Positions 38,489-50,424 are shown, numbered from the stretch's first letter. The stretch is 64,000 bases of DNA from Deinococcus aerius (GCF_002897375.1 NZ_BFAG01000005.1:124001-188000), one strand, 5' to 3'. Program-made: numbers and translations. Notes: a model not told the origin generated them from the letters alone.

Positions 38489-39583
38489 CTACTCCTCGTC
38501 CAACGCCATAAATCGCAGGTCAAGCTCAGGCAGCAACTGCACGAACTGGTGTAGCAGCCCCAGCGCCCCCTCCAGGTCCCGTTCGTCCAGCACCTCGACC
38601 GGGCTGTGGGTGTAGCGGTTGGCAACGGACACGGCGCCCGCCGGAATCCCCTGTCCCACGTGCTGCAAGGCCCCGGCGTCCGTCCCGATGCCCCGCAGGA
38701 GTTCGTGCTGAACGTCGATACCTCCTTCTTGCGCGGCAGCGAGCAGGCCGCGGCGAACGGCGGGGTGGGCCAGCGTCGAGAAGTCCATCACCTTGATGGT
38801 GGGGCCCTGTCCCAGTCTCAAGTGCCCGCCGTTCACCTCGGGCGTGTCGTCGGCGGCCGTCATGTCGAGCGCGAGGGCCACGTCCGCATCAAAGGCGCGG
38901 GCGACGGCCATGGCGCCCCGCAGGCCCACCTCCTCCTGCACGGTGAAGGCGACGATCAGGGTCACGGGGGGCGGCTCGTCGCGGTACCGCTCCAGCAGGG
39001 CGAGGAGTACGGCGCACCCGGCCCGGTCGTCCAGCGCGTGCCCGGTGTAGCGCCCGCTGCCCCGCCCCAGCTCCGCGAGGTCGCCGACAAAGCCGACGGG
39101 ATCGCCGACACGCACGCCCATGCCCGCCGCCTCGTCGGCGCTCCGCGCACCAATGTCCACGTACAGCTCGGGGTACAGCACGACGCGCTGACGGTCGGTG
39201 TCGGTCAGCAGGTGGGCGCTCTTGGTGCCGATCACGCCCAGAAGTCGGTCCTTCTCCGTGCGGACCCAGACCCGCTGGGCAGGCAGGATGCGGTCGTCCG
39301 TCCCGCCGACCTTTTCCAGCCGCAGGAAGCCGTCGGGGCCGATGTGCCGCACCCGGAACCCCACCTCGTCCAGGTGGGTGGCGAGGATCAGGCGCCGGGC
39401 GTCCTCGGCCAAAGCCTCGCGCACGGCGATCACGTTGCCGAAAGAATCCACCTCCACCCGGTCGGCCAGCCCGGAGGCGGCGCGGAACACGGCGCGCCCC
39501 ACGTCCTCCTCGGAGCCGCTGGGGCCAGTCAGACTGACGAGGTGGCGCAGGTGGGTGATCATGGCGTTCTCGGCGGCTGACAT
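38489..39583 (-). CDS. M42-family metallo-aminopeptidase
   Basis: 364 aa, usual length for M42 glutamyl/general aminopeptidases. Two-metal site residues: ILATHLDEVGFRVRHIGPDG (His, Asp), HALDDRAGCAVLLALLE (Asp), FTVQEEVGLRGAMAVAR (catalytic Glu pair), ALDMTAADDTPE and the C-terminal NRYTHSPVEVLDERD (His). It forms large tetrahedral complexes that trim peptides in the cytoplasm. Start ATG 39583. Confidence 0.92.
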   Translation of the reverse strand: MSAAENAMITHLRHLVSLTGPSGSEEDVGRAVFRAASGLADRVEVDSFGNVIAVREALAEDARRLILATHLDEVGFRVRHIGPDGFLRLEKVGGTDDRILPAQRVWVRTEKDRLLGVIGTKSAHLLTDTDRQRVVLYPELYVDIGARSADEAAGMGVRVGDPVGFVGDLAELGRGSGRYTGHALDDRAGCAVLLALLERYRDEPPPVTLIVAFTVQEEVGLRGAMAVARAFDADVALALDMTAADDTPEVNGGHLRLGQGPTIKVMDFSTLAHPAVRRGLLAAAQEGGIDVQHELLRGIGTDAGALQHVGQGIPAGAVSVANRYTHSPVEVLDERDLEGALGLLHQFVQLLPELDLRFMALDEE

Positions 39584-39648
39584 GACGACAAGATAGGGGG
39601 CGCCGCCGCGCGGAATGGGGCTGTGCCGTGCTCCGTTCTGCCGCGTCC

Positions 39649-40494
39649 TTACCCGTCCCCCTCAGGCTCCTGCTCCCCGATCACCCGCACCACGCCGAGG
39701 TCGCGTGCGGCCTCCACCGCGGCGGGCATCCAGCGGGACGGCACCCGGACCTCCACCAGCCCCCCGCGCACCAGGGGTGTAAGGCCCCGGGTCAGGGCGT
39801 CCCGCAGCGCCTCCTCCTCGTGGCGCCCGGTCCCCGGCACCTCAGCCAGGTCCAGCGTGAGCGTGGCCCGGACCCTTCCCCCCGGTCCTCCCCCGGGGAC
39901 GAGCGTGAGCCGAGCCACACGCACCTGCAAGGGCCCCGTCTCACCGGGCAGGCGCCGGGGCGCGTGCAGGGCGAGCGGCGGGTCCGCCTGTCCCATTCGC
40001 GCAAGGCCCTGCGCCTCCAAGGCGGCGTTGGCAAGGCCGCTGCCGTCCCGGGTGTCTCCCCGCCGCGCCTCCTGCTCTGCCGAGCGGGCGACGTGGTGGA
40101 TTTCGCGGGAATCCCGGCCACTGTTCCGCGCGACGGGATGCACCCACAGGTCCCGCAGGTGATAGCGGGCGGCCTCCCCGGCGGGACTCTCCAGGATGGC
40201 CAGCAGCGCCGCCAATTCCAGGTCGCTGTACAGCCGCGCCGCGGCGCCCCCGGGCACGAGCCGCAGCCCCGCCAGGATCGCCTCGGTCTCAGCGTCCAGC
40301 GACGTGCCGCCGGGACGCGCGCCGCTCGTCTGCCGCACCTGCCGCGTCTCGGGCTGCACCGCCCGGGCCGCCCACCCGGAAAAGGTCTGACGGCGCTCAT
40401 GCCGGGTGCTGCCGTCGGTGTAGACGTGCCAGGTGTCGGCGGGGTCAGCCTCGTCGGGCCGCGTGACTCCTGCCGGGCGCGTTCCGTTTGTCAT
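39649..40494 (-). CDS. RNase H-like domain protein
   Basis: 281 aa. The N-terminal part resembles RNase HI: YTDGSTRHERRQTFSGWAA (first Asp), LDAETEAILAGLRLV (Glu), LYSDLELAALLAIL (Asp) and GRDSREIHHVAR. The C-terminal part (LALHAPRRLPGETGPLQVRV) has no recognised domain. It may act on RNA-DNA hybrids, but activity is not shown. Start ATG 40494 has AAGGAGGG upstream. Divergent from the phosphodiesterase gene. Confidence 0.65.
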   Translation of the reverse strand: MTNGTRPAGVTRPDEADPADTWHVYTDGSTRHERRQTFSGWAARAVQPETRQVRQTSGARPGGTSLDAETEAILAGLRLVPGGAAARLYSDLELAALLAILESPAGEAARYHLRDLWVHPVARNSGRDSREIHHVARSAEQEARRGDTRDGSGLANAALEAQGLARMGQADPPLALHAPRRLPGETGPLQVRVARLTLVPGGGPGGRVRATLTLDLAEVPGTGRHEEEALRDALTRGLTPLVRGGLVEVRVPSRWMPAAVEAARDLGVVRVIGEQEPEGDG

Positions 40495-40608
40495 GGGGCC
40501 CTCCTTCCCGAGTTGTAGCGCCGGTCCCTGTGATGTTTCAGGGAAAGAGGCCAAGGCAGGGCCACCGGGTGCGCTCCGCTCCGTCCTGCTCCCGGTACGA
40601 TGCCCGAC

Positions 40609-41280
40609 ATGCCCCAACCCCTGCTGCTCGGCCACCGCGGCTCGCCCCGCCAGCACCGCGAGAACACGCTGCCCAGTTTCCAGGCCGCCCTGGATGCGGG
40701 CCTGGACGGCGTGGAACTCGACGTGCGCCGCCTCGCGGACGGCACGCTGGTCGTCCATCACGACGAGCGGCTGTTCGACGGGCGCCGCCTGGCGGACCTG
40801 ACCCTCCGGCAACTCGCCCCCCATCCCGTGCCGACGCTGGGGGAGGTTCTGGAGTGGGCGGCGGACACGGGCGCCTCCCTCAACGTCGAACTCAAGTACG
40901 AGTCGGTGCGGCCCGACGACCGGGTGGCGCGCACCGCCGAGGGGCTGAGGCGGCACGGGCTGGTGGGCTCCACCGTCGTGTCGAGCTTCAACCCGCTCTT
41001 CCTCGCCGCCCTGCGAAGCGCGGCCCCGGAGATCGAGCGCGGATTGCTCTTCGACCGGTGGCCGGGAGTGATGCCCCGGGTGGCCCGGCTCCTCGACGTG
41101 CAGGCCCTCCACCCGCACCATTCCCTCGTGACGCCGGGGCTGATGGACCTGGCCCGCGGGCGCGGCTGGCGCGTCAACGTCTGGACGGTGAACGACGTGG
41201 ATCTGGCGCGGCACCTGGTCGGGCTGGGGGCAGCCGGGTTGATCGGGGACGTGCCGGAGGTCCTGCTTGCAGCCCGCTGA
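40609..41280 (+). CDS. Glycerophosphodiester phosphodiesterase
   Basis: 223 aa. GDPD signatures: LLGHRGSPRQHRENTLPSFQ, GVELDVRRLADGTLVVHHDE, LNVELKYES and a TIM-barrel C-terminus RGWRVNVWTVNDVDLARHLV. It splits glycerophosphodiesters into sn-glycerol-3-phosphate and an alcohol. Start ATG 40609 lies seven bases after TACGAT (40596-40601); the ATG at 40600 overlaps that box. An Ugp-type importer follows, as ugpQ accompanies ugpBAEC in E. coli. No signal peptide, so cytoplasmic. Confidence 0.88.
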   Translation: MPQPLLLGHRGSPRQHRENTLPSFQAALDAGLDGVELDVRRLADGTLVVHHDERLFDGRRLADLTLRQLAPHPVPTLGEVLEWAADTGASLNVELKYESVRPDDRVARTAEGLRRHGLVGSTVVSSFNPLFLAALRSAAPEIERGLLFDRWPGVMPRVARLLDVQALHPHHSLVTPGLMDLARGRGWRVNVWTVNDVDLARHLVGLGAAGLIGDVPEVLLAAR

Positions 41281-41288
41281 AGCGATGT

Positions 41289-41328
41289 TATGCTGGCGCA
41301 AGAACGCCAATTTGGAACCGTTTGGAAC
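41289..41328 (+). promoter_or_regulatory. Promoter -10 and LacI-type site before the Ugp-type operon
   Basis: TATGCT (41289-41294), then TTTGGAACC-GTTTGGAAC (41311-41328). The first half matches the LacI half-site TGGAANCG found before amylosucrase; the second is a direct repeat rather than an inverted one. It sits just downstream of the expected transcription start, a repressing position. Confidence 0.45.
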
Positions 41329-41401
41329 GTGACGCGGCCTACCCGCGCCACGTGACGAACGCCTGACCCCGCCCCCTTACGCTCGGACCTCGGGAGGATA
41401 C

Positions 41402-42688
41402 ATGAAACGACTCATGCTCACGCTCGCGCTGGCTGGAACGGCCTCGGCCCAGACGGTGACGGTGGACTTCTGGCACTCGTTCGGCGACGCCAAGCGCGCG
41501 GGCTGGATTCAGGCCCGGGCTGACGAGTACAACAAGGCCCACCCCGGGGTGAAGGTCGTGCCCGCCTACAAGGGGGGTTACAACGACTCCCTCCAGGCGA
41601 CCATCCTCGCCGCGCGGCAGGGCAAGCCGCCCGCCCTCGTTCAGATCTTCGAGGTCGGCAGCCAGCTCGCGCTGGACTCGGGGGCCTTCCAGCCGGTGAG
41701 CGGGATCAAGGCGGTGGACTTCAGCGACTACATCAAGCCGGTGATCAACTACTACACCATCGGCGGCAAGGTGAACTCGCTGCCCTTCAACTCGTCGAGC
41801 CCGGTGCTGTACTTCAACAAGAACCTGATGCAGAAAGCAGGGCTGGACCCCAAGCGGCCCCCCACGACGTACGGCGCGCTCCTCAAGGCCTGCGAGAAGA
41901 TCAAGGCCGCGAATATCGACGCCAAGTGCATGACGGCGGCGGTGTACGGCTGGTTCGTGGAGCAGTGGATGAGCGAGCAGGGCGCCCTGCTCGTGAACAA
42001 CGGCAACGGGCGCCAGGGCCGCGCGACCGCGAGCAACCTGGACAGCGCCGCCGCCCGCCGCATCTTCCAGTTCTTCAAGGATGTGAACGACAAGGGCTAC
42101 TACACCTACACCGGGAAGCTGGCGGACACTGACGGCAGCAACGCGATCTTCAACAACCAGAAGGCCGTGTTCAACCTCAACTCCACCGCCGACATCGGCA
42201 ACGTGAACGACGCGGCGAAGAAGGCGGGGTTTGGGTTGGGAATCGGCGTGCTGCCCATCCCCGACGGGGTGAAGCGCAACGGGGTGGTGATCGGCGGGGC
42301 CAGCCTGTGGATCGCCAAGAACATCAGCCCGGCTCAGGCACAGGCGGCGCTCGACTTCGCGCTGTACATGACGAACACGAAGAACATGGCCGACTGGCAC
42401 AAGCTCACCGGCTACTACCCGGTGCGGAACTCCTCCATCGCGCTGCTGCGGTCGCAGGGGTGGTTTACCCAGACACCGCTGCAACTCGTGGCCTTTAACC
42501 AACTGCTGGCGACCAAGCCGAACCTCGCCTCGGCGGGGGCGCTGAACGGCACGGCCATTCAGACGCGCCAGATCATCGAACAGGGCATCCAGAAGGTGCT
42601 GGGTGGGCAGAGCGTGGACGCCGCGCTGAAGGACACCAAGGCGCAGGTGGACGCCGCCCTGCGCGAGTACAACCAGAACTTCCGCTGA
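41402..42688 (+). CDS. ugpB: ABC transporter substrate-binding protein, UgpB-like
   Basis: 428 aa. Signal peptide MKRLMLTLALAGTASAQ; mature start TVTVDFWHSFGDAKRAGWIQ. SBP family 1 with the UgpB-like segments LPFNSSSPVLYFNKNLMQKAG and GGASLWIAKNISPAQAQAAL. With the GDPD upstream it probably binds sn-glycerol-3-phosphate or glycerophosphodiesters, although a sugar is possible given the LacI-type site. GGAGG four bases before ATG. First of three importer genes. Confidence 0.83.
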   Translation: MKRLMLTLALAGTASAQTVTVDFWHSFGDAKRAGWIQARADEYNKAHPGVKVVPAYKGGYNDSLQATILAARQGKPPALVQIFEVGSQLALDSGAFQPVSGIKAVDFSDYIKPVINYYTIGGKVNSLPFNSSSPVLYFNKNLMQKAGLDPKRPPTTYGALLKACEKIKAANIDAKCMTAAVYGWFVEQWMSEQGALLVNNGNGRQGRATASNLDSAAARRIFQFFKDVNDKGYYTYTGKLADTDGSNAIFNNQKAVFNLNSTADIGNVNDAAKKAGFGLGIGVLPIPDGVKRNGVVIGGASLWIAKNISPAQAQAALDFALYMTNTKNMADWHKLTGYYPVRNSSIALLRSQGWFTQTPLQLVAFNQLLATKPNLASAGALNGTAIQTRQIIEQGIQKVLGGQSVDAALKDTKAQVDAALREYNQNFR

Positions 42689-42762
42689 AGCCCGCCCGCG
42701 TGGCGCGCGCCCCGGAGATCGGGTGTGCGCCGCGCGGCTTTCCTTTCCCGCCCGGAGGACCC

Positions 42763-43716
42763 ATGACCGCCCTACCCACCGCGCCCACGGAGGCCGCCCC
42801 CGCCGCCCGGGAGACCACGGCGGCTCCCGCTTTCCGTGGCCGCCTGCTGCCGTGGCTCTTTCTCGCGCCCACCCTGCTCGTCCTCGCCGTCTTCCTGTAC
42901 CTGCCCGCCATGCAGACCCTCTCGCTCAGCACGTACCGCAGCAACATCGTCCTGGGCACCCGGCAGTTCGTGGGCCTCTCCAACTTCGCCGAGCTCCTGA
43001 GCAGCCCCGCCTACCGCCAAGTCGCCGCGCAGACCCTCGCCTTCGTCGCGCTCGTCGTCGTGCTGGGGTTGGGCTTGGGACTGGGGCTCGCGTGGCTGGC
43101 GAGTCGCCCCATTCGTGGGGGGCGCATCTACCGCCTGCTGCTGATCTTCCCGTACGCGCTCTCGCCCGCGGTCGCGGGAACGCTGTGGCTCTTCCTGTTC
43201 AACCCGGAGGTCGGGGCGGTCAACCAGCTCCTCGGCTCGCTCTTCGGCGTGCGGCCCCGCTGGCTGGACGACCCCACCCTCGCCTTCGGGCTGGTGACCG
43301 CCGCCGCCGTGTGGAAGGGCCTGGGGTACAACGTGGTCTTCTACCTCGCCGCGCTGACGAACCTGCCCAAAGAAGTGCTGGAGGCCGCCGAGATCGACGG
43401 GGCGAACGGCTGGCAGAGCTTCTGGCGGGTGGTCGTGCCGCTGCTCTCGCCCATGACCTTTTTCCTGCTCTTCACCAACGTCGTGTACGCGCTGTTCGAC
43501 TCCTTCGGTCTGGTGGACATCCTGACGCGCGGCGGGCCGGTCGAGGGGCAGGCGGGCGTGACGACCTTCCTCGTCTATCAACTGTATGAGGACGCCTTCC
43601 GCAACTTCCGCACCGGCATCGCGGCGGCCGAGGCCGTGCTGATGTTGCTGCTCGTCGGCGTGATCACCCTGCTCCAGTTCCGCTTCGGCAGCCGGAGGGT
43701 CCACTATGGCGCTTGA
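42763..43716 (+). CDS. ugpA: ABC transporter permease, UgpA-like
   Basis: 317 aa, six membrane helices. The EAA motif is EAAEIDGANGWQSFWRVVVP. A Pro/Ala-rich N-terminal tail precedes helix 1 (LLPWLFLAPTLLVLAVFLYL). GGAGG lies 6 bases before ATG 42763. It forms the membrane channel with the next permease and overlaps it by 11 bases. Confidence 0.85.
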   Translation: MTALPTAPTEAAPAARETTAAPAFRGRLLPWLFLAPTLLVLAVFLYLPAMQTLSLSTYRSNIVLGTRQFVGLSNFAELLSSPAYRQVAAQTLAFVALVVVLGLGLGLGLAWLASRPIRGGRIYRLLLIFPYALSPAVAGTLWLFLFNPEVGAVNQLLGSLFGVRPRWLDDPTLAFGLVTAAAVWKGLGYNVVFYLAALTNLPKEVLEAAEIDGANGWQSFWRVVVPLLSPMTFFLLFTNVVYALFDSFGLVDILTRGGPVEGQAGVTTFLVYQLYEDAFRNFRTGIAAAEAVLMLLLVGVITLLQFRFGSRRVHYGA

Positions 43717-44572
43717 GCGGGTGGAGGTCCGGCGGGCGGCCCCGTCGGTCAGCGGGCGCAGGCGCCTCTCGCACGCGCTGACGCACGCGGCGCTCATCGT
43801 CGCGGTGTTTCTCGTCGCGGTGCCGCTGCTCTTCGCGCTCGTCAAGGCGACGCAACCCAGCGATCAGGTCATCACGCCCAACCTGCTCCCGGGGGGCGCG
43901 TTCTTCACCAACCTGGGGCGGGTATGGACCGAGGCGAACCTGGGGCGGTACATGCTCAACTCGCTCATCGTGACGGTCGCGGTCGTCGTGGGCAAGACGA
44001 TCCTCTCCGTCCTCGCCGCCCTCGCCTTTGTGTACTTCCGCTTCCCGCTGCGCTCGCTCACTTTCGCCCTGGTGCTGTTCACCCTGATGCTGCCGACTGA
44101 GCTGCTTATCGTGGCGCTGTTCGACCTCGTGTCCACGCGGCTGGGGTGGGCGAACTCGTACCTGGCGATCATCGTGCCGTTCCTGGCCTCGGCGACGGGG
44201 ACCTTCCTCTTCCGGCAGCACTTCCTGAATATCCCGACCTCGCTGGCCGACGCGGCGCGGATCGACGGGTGCGGGCCGCTGCTCTTCCTGCGCCACGTCC
44301 TCTTGCCCCTGAGCCTGAACACCATCGGGGCGCTCGCCGTGATTCAGTTCGTCTACGTGTGGGACCAGTACCTCTGGCCGCTGGTCATCATGCAGAGTGA
44401 CGAGCGGCAGGTCGTGCAGGTGGGCCTTCGCAAGCTGATCGACGTGGGCGGGCAGACGGACTGGGGCGCGGTGATGGCGGGGGCTATCGTGACCCTGCTG
44501 CCGCCGCTGCTCGTCTTCACGGTGCTCCAAGAGCAGTTCAGCAAGGGCTTCGCGCTGGGGCAGGACAAGTGA
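43706..44572 (+). CDS. ugpE: ABC transporter permease, UgpE-like
   Basis: 288 aa, six membrane helices. EAA-like motif [20 protein letters not shown], and the UgpE-like segment [16 protein letters not shown]. Last importer gene; no ATPase follows, so a shared MsmK/MalK/UgpC-type ATPase must be encoded elsewhere. Start ATG 43706 with GGAGGG upstream inside ugpA. Confidence 0.85.
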   Translation: MALERVEVRRAAPSVSGRRRLSHALTHAALIVAVFLVAVPLLFALVKATQPSDQVITPNLLPGGAFFTNLGRVWTEANLGRYMLNSLIVTVAVVVGKTILSVLAALAFVYFRFPLRSLTFALVLFTLMLPTELLIVALFDLVSTRLGWANSYLAIIVPFLASATGTFLFRQHFLNIPTSLADAARIDGCGPLLFLRHVLLPLSLNTIGALAVIQFVYVWDQYLWPLVIMQSDERQVVQVGLRKLIDVGGQTDWGAVMAGAIVTLLPPLLVFTVLQEQFSKGFALGQDK

Positions 44573-44618
44573 ACCGGGCGTTTCCTGCGGCCCTCATCCT
44601 TCCCGCTATGATGCGCGG

Positions 44619-45440
44619 GTGATTCCGGGCGGCCTGCCATCCCACCGCTTTCCCGTGCTGGAAGCCCGCTTCGGCCCCCTGACGCCGATGGACGCGGGAA
44701 TGCAGAGCCGGGTCTATGCGGCGGCGGGTGGGGACGTGGTCGTGAAGGTCTACCGCAACCACCAGGGCCACCACCGCCTGGAGGCAGGGAACATGCGCCG
44801 CGCCGATCTCGGCGACTGGGTGGTGGACACCGTGGAGGCCGATGGCGTGGAGGCCCTCATCCTGCGCCGCTTCCCGGGCCGCCCCCTGCGCGCCGCCGAT
44901 GTGCCCATCGCCCTGCCCCGCCTGCGCGCGATTCTGGAGGCGCTGCACCGCGAGAGGGCGGGCCGGGTGGACCTGCGAAGGCTCAGAGAGAGACTCCGGC
45001 GTTTTCGCAGCGCTCTTGCGGCCTATCCGCTCGACGATCTGTTCGACGCCGTTGAACTGCCGCTGGAACGGGGCCTGCTCGATCAGCCCGCCGCCTTCTG
45101 CCACCTCGACCTGTGGCACGACAACATCCTGATCGCGCCGGGCGGCGACGTGCTGGTGATCGACTGGACGAAGGCGGGCTGGGACGACCCCCTGCGCGAC
45201 GTGGCGCTCCTCAAGACGGGCACCCTCGACCTGCTGAGCCCCGACGCCAGCCTCGACGCCGCCCTGACCTTCCTGCCGGACCAGGCCCAGGAGACGGTGA
45301 CGCGGCTGCGGGCCTACCTCGCCCACACCTACCTGCACGACCTGTACTGGTTCCTGATGAACGAGCCCTACGAGTTCGACCGCCAGCAGCGGCTGAAGTT
45401 GCCCCGCGCCCGGCATGTGCTGGCCCGGCTGCCGGGGTAG
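44619..45440 (+). CDS. Aminoglycoside/choline-kinase-like phosphotransferase
   Basis: 273 aa. APH-family fold: catalytic loop [20 protein letters not shown] (Brenner motif with Asp and Asn) and the metal Asp in [18 protein letters not shown]. The substrate is not known; relatives phosphorylate sugars, choline or antibiotics. Start GTG 44619, six bases after TATGAT, a leaderless layout that separates it from the importer operon. Confidence 0.83.
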   Translation: MIPGGLPSHRFPVLEARFGPLTPMDAGMQSRVYAAAGGDVVVKVYRNHQGHHRLEAGNMRRADLGDWVVDTVEADGVEALILRRFPGRPLRAADVPIALPRLRAILEALHRERAGRVDLRRLRERLRRFRSALAAYPLDDLFDAVELPLERGLLDQPAAFCHLDLWHDNILIAPGGDVLVIDWTKAGWDDPLRDVALLKTGTLDLLSPDASLDAALTFLPDQAQETVTRLRAYLAHTYLHDLYWFLMNEPYEFDRQQRLKLPRARHVLARLPG

Positions 45441-45534
45441 GCGGCGGCAGATGGAGATTCCCCAAATGTTCCGTGACCTTTTTCTCCACCTGACTGTCAT
45501 CTGACCCTACGGAAGAGCGGCCTATGCTCCCCCC

Positions 45535-45816
45535 ATGACCCAGAACGACGGACAGAACGATCAGGCCGCCGCCCAGATCGACGAGCGCCTCATGCAGGAC
45601 CTGCGCCAGCGCCTGGAGAGCCAGGGCGATCACATGCAGGTCAAGGACGTGAACGGCGAGTACGTCGGCACGGTGGATCACCTGGAGGGCGATCAGCTCA
45701 AGCTCACCCGCAGCGGCAGCCACGACGGCCAGCACCACTACGTCCCCCTCTCGCAGGTCCGGGGCATGGACGATGTGGCGGTGTATCTGACCATCCCGCA
45801 CAGCGAAGTTCAGTAA
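45535..45816 (+). CDS. DUF2171-family small protein
   Basis: 93 aa. A helical N-terminus ([18 protein letters not shown]) is followed by a PRC-barrel-like segment [20 protein letters not shown] and [21 protein letters not shown]2171 proteins are abundant in Deinococcus; the role is unknown. Start ATG 45535, six bases after TATGCT. Confidence 0.8.
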   Translation: MTQNDGQNDQAAAQIDERLMQDLRQRLESQGDHMQVKDVNGEYVGTVDHLEGDQLKLTRSGSHDGQHHYVPLSQVRGMDDVAVYLTIPHSEVQ

Positions 45817-45876
45817 AAGACAGGGCGAAAGGGGCGGCGGGGGAGACGTGCCGCCCTCTCGCTGTGGACTACTTCT

Positions 45877-46341
45877 CTACAGGTATCCTTTTAGTGTGTA
45901 ATCAACGGCCTCTGTCAACCACTTTGAGAAGGATTCGCTGGCTACCTTGAATGCCTTCTCGTTGAAGAGATAATAATGGACGCATGGATCGTCGCTGGCC
46001 GAATCAACAAAAAAGAAGGAATACTGATAGCCCTGATGACCATAGAATACAAAGACACTGCTTGTGTCTAAATTGTGTTCGGGCCACTCCTCCATCAGGA
46101 GCTCGGTCAGTCCCTCCTTGTTTCCCTTGACTTCTGGATACATTATATCTGACCCCACGAGAAATGACCTACTCCTTCCCATGAGGGTCATAAAATCGAC
46201 GTATAACTTGGGGAGCGTCGCAACGGCCTGGGCTTCCATCAGTTCCCTGATCATGCCATGAGTGCATCTTTCGGACTGACTTCCCGCTACAATACCGCTT
46301 GCCACCAGAAGTTTGTGGCATTGAGAAATCGCATCATTCAT
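45877..46341 (-). CDS. SMI1/KNR4 (SUKH)-like protein, AT-rich
   Basis: 154 aa. It shows the SUKH pattern: VATLPKLYVDFMTLMGRS, VGSDIMYPEVKG, a mid-protein SSVFVFYGHQGYQYSFFFVD and an acidic ASDDPCVHYYLFNEKAF. SUKH proteins often give immunity to polymorphic toxins. Base composition is far more AT-rich than anything around it, a sign of recent transfer, and no toxin gene lies nearby. Start ATG 46341 with GGAGG ten bases upstream. Confidence 0.7.
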   Translation of the reverse strand: MNDAISQCHKLLVASGIVAGSQSERCTHGMIRELMEAQAVATLPKLYVDFMTLMGRSRSFLVGSDIMYPEVKGNKEGLTELLMEEWPEHNLDTSSVFVFYGHQGYQYSFFFVDSASDDPCVHYYLFNEKAFKVASESFSKWLTEAVDYTLKGYL

Positions 46342-46483
46342 GCTCTGGAAGCCTCCACACATAATCTTGCTGCCATCTCTTTAAAAAAGAACCTCATGTC
46401 CGGCGAAAATCGGCTGCCCCACGCGCGCTCAGAGGGGTGGGCCGTGGTGCGGAGTGAGGAACAGGCCCTCCCAACTTTAGATT

Positions 46484-46513
46484 TTGGAACCGTTCCCACC
46501 CCCGTCGTATGCT
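46484..46513 (+). promoter_or_regulatory. Amylosucrase promoter with overlapping LacI-type operator
   Basis: TTGGAA (-35, 46484-46489), an 18-base spacer and TATGCT (-10, 46508-46513). The operator TGGAACCGTTCCCA (46485-46498) overlaps the -35 and fits TGGAANCGNTTCCA with one mismatch. Transcription would begin at or next to the GTG start. Confidence 0.65.
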
Positions 46514-46519
46514 GGGCAC

Positions 46520-48459
<1,940 letters not shown>

Positions 48460-48463
<4 letters not shown>

Positions 48464-48648
48464 CCCGCCCCCGCCGCGCCCGCATCTCGACCGAGGCCCT
48501 GCTGAACGCTGCCCGCCGCGCCGCCGAGCGCCTGACCCAGCTCAGCCGCGACCCCGAAGTGCGCCGCGAGGCCGCAAACGTCGCCCAGGCTGTCACCCGG
48601 TTACTCAACGCCATCCGCCGGGCAAGCCGGGAGAGGCCGCCGGAGTAA
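48460..48648 (+). CDS. Small helical Arg/Ala-rich protein
   Basis: 62 aa, starting at ATG 48460 inside ATGA shared with the amylosucrase stop. A single amphipathic, basic helix is predicted ([20 protein letters not shown]). Translational coupling suggests it belongs to the amylosucrase unit, but I recognise no family. Confidence 0.5.
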
Positions 48649-48738
48649 GGGACACGAACATCTGGCTCACTTTCCTCTGTGCCGCCGGGCTTCCTGACCT
48701 TCCCGGCGCGGCCTGTCATCTCTCTGTGGAGTTCCCCT

Positions 48739-49551
48739 TTGGACACCTACACCCTTGAACATCCCGAGTTGGGCACTCTGGCCGACTTCTTCGCCCTGCA
48801 CCCCGACCCGGCGGACGTGGCGAAGCGGCTGCCCGTGCTTCGGGGGAACGTCGAGGCGGGCAAGGTGCGGCTGGAGAACGTGCTGATCCTCCGTTCCGGG
48901 AGGGGCGTGGAGGGCACCGCCCTGATTCCTGCTGCGCCCCGAGTTCCTGTCTTTCCGCGCTTTCGACCGGACGTATCCGCTGACGCACTGACCGTCCTGG
49001 CCCGCGCCATTCGTGAGCGGGCGGAGTCGGAGCGGGTCTTGCTGCTTCAGGACGACCAAGCGCCCCTGAACCGTGAGGCGGTCGAGGCTGCGGGCTGGCG
49101 ATACGGCAGCACCGAGGTGATGTACGAGACGGACCTGCGAGCGCGTTCCTATGCCCCCATTCCTGAAGCCGTCGAGGGCGGCGAGGAGTTGTGGCAACAC
49201 CCAGACATTGCCGCCCTCCTGACAACCCTGGGCCGCCCGGATGAGGAGGGCCGCGAGGACTGGACGCTCGTGGCCCTGCGCGGAGAGGCGGACGAGTTGC
49301 CCTTCGTGGCCCTGGGCGCCTATGGGCCGTCCAGACCCGGTTATGGCGGCGCGGACATGATCGGCGTGCATCCGGCCATGAGGGGCAGGGGGCAGGGGAC
49401 GCGGCTGCACGCGCATCTGCTCTCCCGTCTGACCCGAGACTTCGCCACACACGGCGGGCTGACCTCCGCGGGCAACCACGCCATGCGCCGCATCTTCGAG
49501 AAAAACGGCAGCCGCCCCACCGTCACCCAGATGTATTTCCGGCAGCCCTAA
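48739..49551 (+). CDS. GNAT-family acetyltransferase
   Basis: 270 aa from TTG 48739, which has GGAG seven bases upstream; the GTG at 48679 has no such site. The C-terminal GNAT core is GADMIGVHPAMRGRGQGTRL (acetyl-CoA loop) and NHAMRRIFEKNGSRPTVTQM. The N-terminal half may be a degenerate second GNAT domain. Substrate unknown. Confidence 0.75.
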   Translation: MDTYTLEHPELGTLADFFALHPDPADVAKRLPVLRGNVEAGKVRLENVLILRSGRGVEGTALIPAAPRVPVFPRFRPDVSADALTVLARAIRERAESERVLLLQDDQAPLNREAVEAAGWRYGSTEVMYETDLRARSYAPIPEAVEGGEELWQHPDIAALLTTLGRPDEEGREDWTLVALRGEADELPFVALGAYGPSRPGYGGADMIGVHPAMRGRGQGTRLHAHLLSRLTRDFATHGGLTSAGNHAMRRIFEKNGSRPTVTQMYFRQP

Positions 49552-49559
49552 CGCCCCTC

Positions 49560-49589
49560 TTGCCCTCCCCCCGCCGCCCCCTGTATAGT
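49560..49589 (+). promoter_or_regulatory. rpmI-rplT promoter
   Basis: TTGCCC (49560-49565), an 18-base spacer and TATAGT (49584-49589). It leaves a leader of about 113 nt before rpmI, long enough for L20-type autoregulation, including a GGTGC/GCACC hairpin near 49631-49659. Confidence 0.6.
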
Positions 49590-49708
49590 CTCCTCTTGGT
49601 CAAGTGGGGCAGGGCGACCAACAGCCTCAGCGCCAAATGTGGTGCAGGGGCGGCCCGCACCCCGGACAGGAGCCTTCTCAGGAAGTGCGACTGGGCCAAG
49701 GAGCAGAC

Positions 49709-50277
<569 letters not shown>

Positions 50278-50293
50278 GCGAAGGATGAAGAAA

Positions 50294-50323
50294 GACCGCC
50301 TCCCACCGTGGGGGCGGTTTTTT
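50294..50323 (+). terminator. Terminator of rpmI-rplT
   Basis: ACCGCC (50295-50300) pairs with GGCGGT (50313-50318), extended inside by CCCAC/GTGGG, followed by TTTTTT. Confidence 0.85.
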
Positions 50324-50424
50324 GTGGCCGCCAGTGGGGAAGGGGGAATATGGAAAGGTCCATGCGGGTGGCTGAGGGTTTTCCCGCTACCGATGAGTTG
50401 CCTCTGTCGCTTACGCTGTACCCC

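Noticed and set aside
39649..41310. Extension of the RNase H-like gene to 553 aa
   Set aside because: The added part is antisense to the phosphodiesterase gene; ATG 40494 has a ribosome-binding site.
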